This document shows positions 36,000-46,900 of a stretch of 64,000 bases of DNA, one piece after another; the stretch's first letter is position 1, and each line of letters opens with the position of its first letter. This DNA comes from Notospermus geniculatus (lineage: Eukaryota > Nemertea > Pilidiophora > Heteronemertea > Lineidae), in contig NMRB01000892.1 of the NCBI GenBank assembly GCA_002633025.1, forward strand, positions 80,112 to 144,111. Direction: 5' to 3'. The notes under the pieces were generated by a model that saw only the letters and a list, made by a program, of their open reading frames with translations, had not been told where the DNA came from and searched no databases. A program made the position numbers and the translations under genes.

Positions 36000-36930
36000 T
36001 TAAGTCGAGCTGGTGCCGCCTTGCAAGTTGGGTACAATTCCCATTTTAAAGCTTGCATTGTGCTCTTCAATGTAAAGGTATAATTGCAGAAATAGAAAGC
36101 GACACGTGTTCACTGTTGTATTCCTACATAACACAAGTCACAGGCATTTACCGAGTCAAATAAACACTGCTATAAAATAATAATCATAAGAGTTACACAC
36201 AATTGGGTAAAACATACAATAACTTCTATTCCTTGGTTATGTTCACTGTGATTGGACTCACTGAATTACACGACAAAGAATTAATTAACATGATAGACTA
36301 CTGTACTGTACAACAAAACTGGCCATGACCACGGCACTGGCATTGAATGCCAGTCAAAACACAACTACCGTACATCAATCTTTTTGAGCATTGCTGCAAA
36401 CAGTTGTCTGAAACTGTTTCATCTACTTTAGAAATAAACTTGTTTTCTCCCCCTAATTTTGATAACACACAAACTCACTTTTTTCATCATGATTTCAGAA
36501 AACATCCTAATGCCCATGAAACCAGCCTAAATCATTTATATTTACAAACACACGTCTACAAAAATAAATACTGGCAGTTTTTCACATTTTGAATCCCAAC
36601 CCAAGTCCATCACATCAAGAGAAGGATTTTTACCCATTTCCCAGATATGTGTAACTGAAAACCCAAGTGTAACTTAACCCGCCCCTTCCAACAGTACTGG
36701 GTACACCCAAGGATGTACTGAACTGATGATCATAACCACCAGTCCCTGGACCAGATCAGATGAAGAGTTCATTTCCAATAGAGATTCTATTGTGAATGGG
36801 ATACTACCAGGCCCAAATTGGGACTTATCAATCATCAACTTAAGTGATACAATGATGTATGAGTGATATTGATGTTGGATCAACATAATGTGCCCTTTTG
36901 GAAATGTACTCTTCACTAGGAGCCGATAGT

Positions 36931-37002
36931 AAACGTCAAGTTGTATCCGAATTTCGCAAAATTTCGACCCCAAACCGAACCGGGGTCTTCCTCAGGCACT
37001 TT
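36931..37002 (-). repeat. Hammerhead-like repeat, copy 2
   Basis: On the minus strand: CCTGAGGAAGACCCC, an enlarged loop, GGGGTCGAAA, then TTTTGCGAAATTC. It shares with copy 3 the outer sequences AGAAAGTGCC and GGATAC. The larger hairpin loop (GGTTCGGTTT) sets it apart. Confidence 0.5.
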
Positions 37003-37419
37003 CTAGCAGAGATCCCAGAAGTGAATCACTTCACTTGGAGCCACCAGTTAATGGAACCATACAGGTCAGCATACATTAATGAAGTACATGTACATGTATG
37101 ACGAATCGGGAAATTTTGACCAAGAAGATAATCAAAACCAAAAGAATTTGAGGGTTGATATGTAACTATCACCACAACCCTGGCACCACGAAAATGATCA
37201 CACTCACAATTGAATAAAGACAAGTCTAAATCGGTGCCAAATTCAGGAATACGAGTTTACCAAAAGAAATTGGACTTGGTTTACTGCGATCCTACATATA
37301 CAGCGGTAATGCCACTGGATTCTATGCCTCAAACCAGACTCAAATTAAAGGACAGTAGCTCATCTACGAACTTCGAGCAGACATGGTGTCACTTTGGACT
37401 CCTGATACTGTGAACTTAA

Positions 37420-37699
37420 AGCCCCACTGTATTGAATTTGAAAAACGCAAATCATCGCCGCGATTCTTGACGTCAGTGCACGACGTCACGACGTCAGCGT
37501 AGTGTAAAATGTACTACGCTCTGTCTGAATACATTAGAGCCCTCCCTGCAGTTTTTTTCAATGTGTGCTGAAAACTAGGCCTTGATTCTCTGAAATACCT
37601 ATCAGGCAAGCATTTTGGTGACCTTCACGAGGCTATGAAACCTCTGTTTGCATTCTCCCAACATTTTGAAAATATCGTAAAATTCAATACAGCGGGGCT
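37420..37699. mobile_element. MITE with TTAA flanks and AGCCCC ends
   Basis: TTAA (37416-37419) plus AGCCCCACTGTATTGAATTT opens it; AAATTCAATACAGCGGGGCT plus TTAA (37700-37703) closes it. The interior is non-coding and carries GACGTC repeats. A TTAA target-site duplication and about 20-bp terminal inverted repeats are diagnostic of piggyBac-type mobility. Confidence 0.7.
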
Positions 37700-38353
37700 T
37701 TAAAGCAGACATGATATTATTTTGTAACAAGCTGATCATTCATCATAACCTCGGACTCCTGAACTCGACACCTAAGTAACATACTATAAGTACATGATGA
37801 GAAAGTTCCTTTAGTAAAGTCACTAGGAGTACATAGTACCCTTTTAATACAAAAATGATATCTACACTGAAATGTACATGTATACAAGTCCACGCTTATT
37901 TTCTTCTATTGCTTGTAGTGGGAAACCCAAAACAATATGGTATAAGTTTGCATTTTGGACTAGTGTATTGAATGAATGGAATAAGTCCCGTCACTGGCAG
38001 TTATAAAACGGCACCAGTTTTTCCAAGATTCGTCTCCCGAGATCCACAACTCTCCTCAAATCTCGCCATCGCTCAACGACAACATGAAAGATTCTCCTCC
38101 TGGGGTCGTTCAACGACGTCACTGTCTAATGAGGTCAGTATGTTGGTCTTTTCAAGACAGCAGTTTAATGACCAGATAGATGAAATTTCATGGAATGCTC
38201 GCTTCCTAGAAAGGAACATCCTTCAATCTGAGTGCTCTTTTCCTGTGCTATCCATGTAGTCATACTGAAAAGGAGGGGAAGACAATAAATTGCAAGAAGG
38301 CTTTCACATTATTATTATTATTATCGCAGGATCCTTACGACTAATAGGGGCGT

Positions 38354-38455
38354 TACACTCCTCTCGCAGTGTTTTGCTTCGCTCCGTACCTACGCTTCAC
38401 AAACGTTTGTGAAGCATAGGTACGGAGCGAAGCAAAACACTGCGAGAGGAGTGTA
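38354..38455. mobile_element. Near-perfect hairpin element
   Basis: TACACTCCTCTCGCAGTGTT at the left is mirrored by AACACTGCGAGAGGAGTGTA at the right. The arms of about 50 bases meet at CACAAACGTTTGTG with a single mismatch. No ORF. Confidence 0.7.
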
Positions 38456-38457
38456 TA

Positions 38458-38605
38458 GGGCCGTATGCACCAAACAAAGATTATCTTGAACTCAGGTTGA
38501 GCCACAACTTTTCAATTGTTCAGGTTTGCCAGGGCATGATGTGACAATGGAAAAGTTGTGGCTCAACCTCAGTTCAAGATAATCTTCGCTTGGTGCATAC
38601 GGCCC
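38458..38605. mobile_element. MITE adjoining the hairpin at 38354
   Basis: The ends GGGCCGTATGCACCA and TGGTGCATACGGCCC are inverted. The inner arms GATTATCTTGAACT and AGTTCAAGATAATC, and GTTGAGCCACAACTTTT with its mirror, flank a loop around 38525. 148 bases, non-coding. Confidence 0.75.
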
Positions 38606-38712
38606 ATAGTGTACAAGATTGAATCTTATTGGGAGTGCTCTCCTTGGAAAGGAACCCATACAGCCTCCGTTTTCATCACTTTTGCCTGTTGTACATGTAA
38701 CTTAACACTCAC

Positions 38713-40243
38713 CACTGCGAGCTGCCGTCCAATATTGCCCATTGTCACGCCACCAGAGAAGAATATGCAAGGAAGCCAGGAACGTACATACAGAAAATCA
38801 GGCTCTGTGTATCTGGAGAAGTAAGGAACACAAGATTTACAACTTGTCCTAGAAGGAGTCGCATTATAATACAAGACAAACACAAGCAAGGCAACTTATT
38901 CCCCGTCTTCAGGTGTCAATATTCACACCTCAATAAGGGATTTTCAAACGATTCTAAGGCAGACAAACGAGACACATGACAGGGTTTCTGCAAGATGTCC
39001 AAGATTTAGCCAGCATTTTCTATTTCAATGTCAATGAAACTGCTCCTCGCAGTTAAGTGGGGAGATTGAAGTTGAAACACTCACCTGTAGACTCCATTAT
39101 AAACAAGTAACTGTGTAACAAACGTTGCGAGGACAGCAATTCCAACACCGAGGCCAAACCCGCTCCTTGATCTGTCAAACAACCACCAGAGACCAATCGA
39201 CATGGCAGCCAGAGACAGAGACAGCTGGAGATTATTAGCGAAGGCAATTTTCTGTAGCTGAGGTCAAGGAAGAAACATTTGCAACAACAAGTATGAGATT
39301 ACTCAGACTAAATAGTGAACAAAAAATGACCCATTTTTGATGCCTATGAAAAATCTGATGATACAAAGTCTGCTGGCACAATACAAAGGGGGGGGGGGGG
39401 CACTGCTCACCACAGTATGTGCAATGGATTTCATCAGTGTGATGCTTGAATGTATGTCCAGAGATAATTCCATGCAGACACCACTGATGGCTCCTCTGGC
39501 TCAAAAAGGATACAGCACTAGCGTGATTGATGCCAACGAAGACAGCAACACATCGCATGACGCTCGACCATTCTCTCTTGTAATGATGTACCTCTCCTAA
39601 TTTTTGGTCCAGACATGGGTAAAGGAGTCCAATGACAGCTGAAAAGATGAGAAACAATGGCATTAAACACACTTCCATCATTCCATTTTTTTGACAGTTT
39701 AAACCACACAACTTTTTCTATCAGAAAACACTTATAGTCAATCAGGGTTCTGCGTACCACACATTTTGTGGATGGACTCTTCACCAAATACATGTACTCA
39801 GAAATCGATCAATGTGGGCTGTTCACGTAAGGCTCAATTGTACAATATAAATCTAAGAATTACATTGCCCTGGCCTCTTTCTTGCTTATGTCATACTCCC
39901 CTCACGCCTGACTGCACAAGCCTCTACTGGAGAGTCTACTCAGGCCAATAGGCCAAAAATGTGGTTCTTGGGATTTTGTAAAATTGACCCTTAAGTGAAC
40001 AGCCCCTTTTGAGGGATCAAACTTACCAGCGGCAATTCCACAAATTGGAGGCACCCACCACGCCGATGAGAAAAGACTGAATAAAACTTCTGGAGGGAAT
40101 AGCGTGACATTCCGTTGCACCTGCAGTAGGTTGAGCACCAATGCAAAGAAGACGCCGACACTGAACAGAAGAATGAATCGCAGGAAGAAATTTCGTATAG
40201 ACGTCATCAGAGAGCTGGCAGATGAGCACTCCGTGGCAGACAT
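38713..40243 (-). CDS. INSIG: Insulin-induced gene protein (INSIG), C-terminal residues unresolved
   Basis: INSIG is a six-span ER membrane protein. It binds SCAP and HMG-CoA reductase when sterols are high, so it retains SREBP in the ER and promotes reductase degradation. Exons: 40027-40243, 39514-39638, 39085-39251 and 38713-38812, in consistent phase, giving 203 residues (human INSIG2 has 225). Markers are [94 protein letters not shown] and [20 protein letters not shown]. The Met chosen (MSATECSS) is the last before the first span; a 5' UTR acceptor lies at 40296. After GRQLAV a GTGAGT donor leads to a final exon of perhaps 15-20 residues that I did not find; reading through instead gives a stop at 38626-38628. 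Confidence 0.93.
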
Positions 40244-42082
40244 GTTGATAGATTTACCGGCACCACTGGTATATTGCAGTAGAGGTAGGCACAATCTGCA
40301 ACGAGAAAGGAGAAGAGAAATCACTCAACATACTAAAGTTTGACCAATAGTACATTCCAATCAAAGAAATGCGGAGATTTATAAGTAAATGACTCGTCGG
40401 TTTTCTCTCAATTACAGTCCAGGAAAGTAGGCCTGACTTTGACAGGTCAGGGCAATCTCTACGCCTACGAGGTGACATGTTCCATTGATCCCACTCAATC
40501 CATCTGACTCATCTAATGCTCCATCAGAAAATTTATATTGAAAACTCCACCCACCATATTGCACAAGACTTTTACAGAATGCAGATGACCAACAGGACAG
40601 ATCATTGCAATGACACCAATGCCAGTCTGTCTGCATTTCTAGTACGGTTGTACCATACTGTCATGATTTCATGATAACAAAAATAATATCGTATATATTT
40701 TTGATGATAATAACTTGAAGGATATATGGATAGAGCATTCGAATGGAAACACAGCGAACCAGCTGCTGGCTATACTACCGGGTAATACAGCTGTTATTGA
40801 GGATAAGTGCAATAGTTCTGGGAATATGCAGAGGATCGTCCGATCCAATCGTAAGCGGACATCTCTCTCAAATTAAAATAATCAATACCTTGTTGGTGAA
40901 TGTAAATCAGTGTAAATTGTGAAATTCTCACTGAGTGGAACGAAATGAATGACATTACAATCACTGTCAAACCCGTAGCACATGTACAGGGTTGTGACAG
41001 GATATCACCAAGGGGACCAGAACTAAATCCCTTTCATCAGAAGGACTTCCCCCAACTGTTTCTGCTTTGTCACAAATGTCTGCTCACAAAATAACTAATG
41101 CATTACCTCAACGCCCTGATATGAAGCAATCCAAACTCCAGATACTTAAAGGAATGCGACACGAAGATTTCAATACAAAGCGACGACAAGTATTGTCACT
41201 TGAAGTTCAAGTATCCGATCTGATAGTCGAATTCAAAAATTCGAAATTTATACCCTTGAGATCTCGGTCAAAAACAACAATTACGCTTTTATCCATATTT
41301 GTTCAAGTCACGCCACCAGCGATGCCATCAGAACCGGGTGATCACCCTCCTTATCACCAGAACGGTGACATAACCTAGAAATCTGTCAGTCTATTTACCA
41401 TTCAATTTTACCCCATTTGTAAACTTGCCAAATGTTTTTAACTGAGGTACTTGTGCTTTTAGGCACAATCCCCCACCACAGGGTTAAAATGATAGGGTCA
41501 TTGTTAGGAGTTAGGGTTATTGTTAGGGTCAGGGACAGAGGGTGGGGGATAATGCAAAAATGCCGATCATTCATTGACCTGTGAATGCTCCTCGACCTCA
41601 CCGTCCCCGTTCTCGACTTGGCAATAGATCAAGAGGCCACCAAGTGGTCAATGAGGTTCGAGTTCAACAAAGGTACCCGAAACACTCACATTTGACCCCA
41701 GATTTCTCAAACAACAAGGATAGGCCTAGGCCTAGGGCCTAGTCTAGTGGAGCATGGGAGAACTGATGAACTGCTTGATCTTCATGCTAGGTAGGCCTCC
41801 TCCTGACCTAGTAGAAGCCTGCCTTGAGCCGAGGCTAGGGCAAGAGGTCGCGGTACCTAGCCTATGAGATAGCCTAAGCCTACTAGGCCTACGCCTATGT
41901 GAGATATCATTATCTAGGCCTAGGCCTACTGATCATGCTGACGATCATCCACCAAAATGCCTAACAACCTGACAAGACACATGCTGCATGTAAAGCACAC
42001 ACCAATGCACAGTGCAATGTACGCAACACACAACAGGCTGACGTGAAACAGCTGATCGATCACCGGCCCGATGAAAACTCAC

Positions 42083-42310
42083 CTAATGCACAAAATACAC
42101 TGCAAAGTGTATGTATTTCAGAGAACACAAATCTGGAAAGTACGGAACGCAATCTCACCTCAAGTAATGACCATCAGATTGGGATTTTCATCGATAATGC
42201 GTCCCTTTTTTGTTGGTCTATTTCTCATCGTACAGAGGAGAGTCACACGATGTCAACACACTCGGGTGAGACTTATCAGCCAATCAGAGAAGAGCCGATT
42301 GGTCACGTGC
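42083..42310 (-). promoter_or_regulatory. Possible INSIG promoter and non-coding first exon
   Basis: On the minus strand a good donor (TTAG/GTGAGT) lies at 42083, which could end a 5' UTR exon that splices to the acceptor at 40296. Just upstream are CCAAT boxes on both strands (42280-42284 and 42298-42302) and a CACGTG E-box (42304-42309). INSIG genes in vertebrates respond to SREBP and NF-Y. No clear sterol element was identified, and the link is inference. Confidence 0.3.
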
Positions 42311-42950
42311 GACGCTGGGCTGAGGTGATGAATCGATTGAGTTTTGGCGTTGGAACAAATGCGTTACTTGGAATTTATTGTTTGAATTTATCTAGAGGTC
42401 TCTGAAGAATGAATCTTAGATTTATGCAACTTGCGGTAGAAATGATAACAAAAGGAACACATATTTGCCAAAAAATAAATTTACAGCTATTTTCTTCTCT
42501 TGTAAAACCAAATAGTATCTTCCAGGTAACATCGGGTACTACTTATCGCCATGAGACCGACAAATTTCCTTTCGAGCCTCACTGTTTTGACTGGGTCATT
42601 GATTAGGCAAATTAGCTGGCGACCCAGTTCCAACTGCAAAGTCAGTTGTGGCTGGAGAAAGTAGGTCAGTGTGAAAACAGAGCCACGTGCCACATTGTGG
42701 AACGAAAGGGTTGGCGGGCTATCCGGTTTCCAAGCGTCTGGCGCGTGGCGTGAGGCATTGTCACGTCACAATATGGCAATTAATATTCATTGATAACAAT
42801 CGCATGAATGATAAATGACAGTTGACAACGTGGGGTCTGAAACAAAATTTTCTTATATTGGTTATAATACTTTAGGCTATTCATTTTGGAATTTAACCAA
42901 CAGAATGTAGCTGAACTGAATCTTTCTGATAGGCCCTAAACATGATCAAA

Positions 42951-43034
42951 CAATTTCCTCCGCCAGGTGATGCCTCCGCGATGCTCTGGTGTAAGCCAGA
43001 GCATCACGGAGGCGTCACCTGGCGGAGGAAATTG
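42951..43034. mobile_element. Near-perfect 84-base palindrome
   Basis: CAATTTCCTCCGCCAGGTGA at the left and TCACCTGGCGGAGGAAATTG at the right, with inner arms through ATGCTCTGG and CCAGAGCAT around a four-base loop. Either a tiny foldback element or a cruciform site. Confidence 0.7.
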
Positions 43035-43081
43035 AAACATGAAAGGAACGTTCTAGCCTATATCAACGCCACCTAATCTGT

Positions 43082-43256
43082 CAGGGACGGATCCAAGACT
43101 TCGGAAAAGAGGGGCGCACTGTGCTAGAAACATTGAAATCTACGGTCAATTTCAATGATTTGCTCCAAATTTCTGAATTTCACGGTCGATTTTAAAGATT
43201 TTTTGGCCGAAAGAGGGGGCGTGCGGCGGGTGCGCCCCCCCTTGGATCCGCGCCTG
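43082..43256. mobile_element. MITE with CAGG..CGGATCCAAG ends
   Basis: CAGGGACGGATCCAAG opens and CTTGGATCCGCGCCTG closes the element (14 of 16 positions inverted). The interior is non-coding with GTCAATTTCAATGATTTG and GTCGATTTTAAAGATTT repeats. Confidence 0.65.
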
Positions 43257-43952
43257 TCTGTCACAAATTGACAGACCTGGCTCACCAGTTGATAGACTCA
43301 GACTAAATTTTCAGAATTCAAAATGATAATTTTTATTGTCAACAAAGTTGGATACATCAAACTGTACAAAATGACATAATCTGAATCTTGATATCTCTCA
43401 AAATCTGCATAACGAAGGAACTTGGCCTACTTGGACCAGGGGACTTAAAATAGCTCCCTGTTTGGACGGAATATGCCAGTCAACTAATCAAACATGAGAA
43501 AAGTTAAATCATGAATATTTACATAATAAACCAATTGACAAATTTCTGGAGTTAGGGGCCAATTGCCCTTACCCGGTACCTTCAAATAAAGATGGGGGGA
43601 AAAAACTCACTGACTTCACTTTTCCATTGGTTTAACCGAAATAGTCTCAGAGCAATAGAACTGGCCATGGCCTGGCTGGGCCTATATGGTTACATCACTT
43701 GTTCCACCAGGGACTGAACCTGGATGGGTTTTTGATCAACCAAGCTGTGCTGGATGTCGAGCCTATGCCATTGTGTCATGGTGGCGCATGCTATCTTCAC
43801 AACCATGGCAAGTTTCTGGTACAGTCCCTGAGAAGCACTCATGACAAATTCTATACTGAGAAGCCAAGGGGGCTGACTACTTTTGGTGACCAAGTTTGTC
43901 ATCTGTGATCAAGATATAATTGACAAACCAGTTACACATGTTCATTTACCAG

Positions 43953-46900
43953 TTAATCGATCGAGGAAGCGGGTGATTTGTTCTTTGAAGGCGGGGAAAT
44001 CATCGGTGTACTTCCATTGTGATTATTTGGGAAACCACCAGTGATCTCATTTGGTGTTGATTCAACAGCAACATGGCGTCCACTGAAAGTCTGAAAGAAG
44101 AAATAATGGATAGGGCCTATGATGATGGTTTCTTCATCTGCCAATTGATGATGCAAAGACAATGTTTATCCCACAAACGATTCGAACTGAAGCCCGCTCA
44201 CCCACCCTCTGACTTACGATTTATTTTGTTTCACAAAAATGGTCCAACTGAATTCATCAAGGTGAATGTAACAGCTGTCGTATATACTTACAGTGGTTAT
44301 CAGATTTGCAAGGTCCGTGCTATGGAACGTGTCCCTGAAAGTGCCAAAAGTATACATTGTACGACATCCATGTCTTCTTCAGCTGATTCAAGCAATTCTC
44401 ATACAAAGATGGTCACTGAATCAATGAGCTGTCATTGCCAGTCAAGAGAGTGACATGTGAGCAAAAACAGATGGCTTGCTTACCGCGGTATCTATTTTTG
44501 ATGTAAGCTGACCTCAGCTTAACTTTTGTCATTTCAACTCAGCCGGCACACTTACTGGTAGGCCTACTAAACAACAGGAAGAGTACCACACCCTGTTTGA
44601 AGGAAAAGATGTGTAGAGATACTTACATTTCCTTATATCTCGCTTGTATTCTTGATGCATCAATAGACAAATCTTGTCTTTCTTTGGCGGCCTTCAAGAG
44701 CGAGTAGTTGGATGTTCTTGCAATGAAGTCAGCAAAGTCTGCCAGTGCCTTCTCTTGTTGGCGGTGGTTCTCACGGATCTGAAATAGACAGATGCCCTTT
44801 CATGGTGTGATGTGTCTATGATTCCCATTCAAAATCACCCCACAGTCAGGATGAGTCTGAACCGAATGACAAACAGACGGTCTGAAGATGCCGTTTTGGG
44901 GAGAGGTCCATCGGAAGTTATGCAAAGTATTGAGACAGCGAGGACAAAGCAGAAATGGCAATTGTCTGCAAGGGATCGAGGAGGTTACCTCCCTGAAGAG
45001 ACCGATGAAAGTGATGACTGAACATCATGATGAAGTCACACACCTCTGCATAATACTCTTGCTCATCCATAAGATTCTGTGAATGCTGCGCCTCGAGTAA
45101 CTCAGCCTGTGTCAGGGCACAACCCTGGGCTCGCTCCTCCACAGCCCGCTGGATCGTCTCCAAGGCTTCCTGGTCGGGGGTGACAGGTCGTACTCCCTCC
45201 TGCTCCAGCTCCTCTATCACTTCAGTCCAAACTTCACCAAGCTTGAAGTCTAGATACCTCTCCACAATGGACAGTGTTATGTGATCTTGAGTTGTCAGCC
45301 CAGGGAGCTCCACAAAGCCTACAGACAAAATGACATAGGATGTAACGGTATCGATATAAATATAAAGGAATTGACATACATGTACTTTGATTCCTTTATG
45401 GTGCGGGCAAAGACCCGACCTGGCCATGATGCCGCACTAATGATGATGATGATAATGTCATTGGTTGTCCCTGAGATGATACCAACATGGACCAGGGAGT
45501 AGGCCTGGATGTGGGTACACGTGTGAGCCTGAAATTTGAGAGTGAAGCCTGAAGACAAGGGATGACGTACCCATCTTGCTGAATAAAGCATAGATCTTCG
45601 CTCTCATGTTCTCAGATACGTCCACAATGGCCTGGCTTGGATGTGAAGCTGGCTGTGGTACAACCCCCAAACTTGCTTGGAGTTCACCCATCAAAGGTTT
45701 GGTAAGATCTGTGAAAACAAGAAGGAGTCGACCATCAATCTTTGGTCTTATTGCATCCAGAATAGAACACGTAGAACATGGAACAGGAAAGTATTTGGCT
45801 ATTCATGAACATCAGATTCATGAGTTACAACTTTTCAATTCAATATAGCTTCTATACAGATGCCACTCCACAGTAACGGAGAAAACTGCTTGTTATGTCC
45901 ACATCAGGGATGCTCAATCAAAAGGAAGTTGTCAAGGTATTACTACATGAAGATAAATGTACAATGGCTAAGTCAAGTTCAAGTCCTGTGTGTGATTTGA
46001 CAGCCACCTGTTAGATTAGCTGGGAGTTATTGGGTTGAGGAAATGGAATTTAACAATGCATGTCCTGTCGGACATGTGCCCTGCTCAGCAATTTCACACT
46101 AGGACATCAAATCAAGAGAGCCAAGTGAAAGTCACATCTAGACTACAGGGTGGCCTAATTAAATGTCCTCCAGTAATATTTGGGAATAAGTCAGGTAACT
46201 GGACCACCCTTAAAAAAAGGAAACTACTCAAAATGATATGTCATCTAGCAAAGAGTTATTTAGTATTGAAAGACAAGGCAGGGGATGAATGAAAAGAAAG
46301 GAGTTAGCAAAATAGAGAAAATGTGAGAAGACAGAGATGATAACAGCATATAAAATTGCACAACAATCAAATCCTCCAAGGAACTAAAACATCAACGTAA
46401 ACAACACAAACACTCCAGTTTGAAACACAAACAGCACTCATACAACTACCTGGGATACTAAAATGCCGATTTTTGCCGATCACTAGGAAAATACAAACAA
46501 ATCAGACTTAGAATTTAAGAGGAATGTTTCCTGTAATGAAGCCATCTCCCGAAAGGATACTACCCTCAACCATGCTTGTTATCAGTTAACAAAACCTACT
46601 TCACATTAATGTAATCTTACATACAGTATGCTACATTGAGGAAAATAGGGACAAGACAAGGGTTCTCATTGGTAGACAGAAAGCATAGTGAATTGCTTCC
46701 AGTCCTTTCATCCAATTACAGTACTTTTTGTCACAGGTCATGGAATACTGTCATCTGTTGTAGCCAATGAGAACCCTTTCTACTCATGCACTACATGAAG
46801 GACATGAAGCAAAGCGACCCAGAGGGAATACCTGACCGAACATGTCCTCACCTCCAATTAAACCTGCAGATTTTAAACATGCAAATATAAGTAGTGGTAG

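Larger units (their letters stand above)
34775..38712. other. Intergenic stretch rich in small inverted-repeat elements
   Basis: Apart from the COASY 3' UTR, four inverted-repeat elements and a hammerhead-like repeat, no gene was recognised. The 3' terminal exon and 3' UTR of INSIG on the minus strand must lie in the right-hand part, but I could not fix the short exon. Confidence 0.5.
40296..43952. other. Region between INSIG and CFAP69
   Basis: No coding exon recognised. Contents: the INSIG 5' UTR intron, a TAGGCCTA cluster (41719-41930), the candidate promoter at 42083-42310, a palindrome (42951-43034), a MITE (43082-43256) and probable CFAP69 3' UTR to the right. A 120-codon frame at 42043-42405 shows no domain. 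Confidence 0.5.

Noticed and set aside
42043-42405. 120-codon reading frame upstream of INSIG
   Set aside because: No recognisable motif, and it overlaps another frame and promoter-like CCAAT boxes. More likely 5' non-coding sequence.
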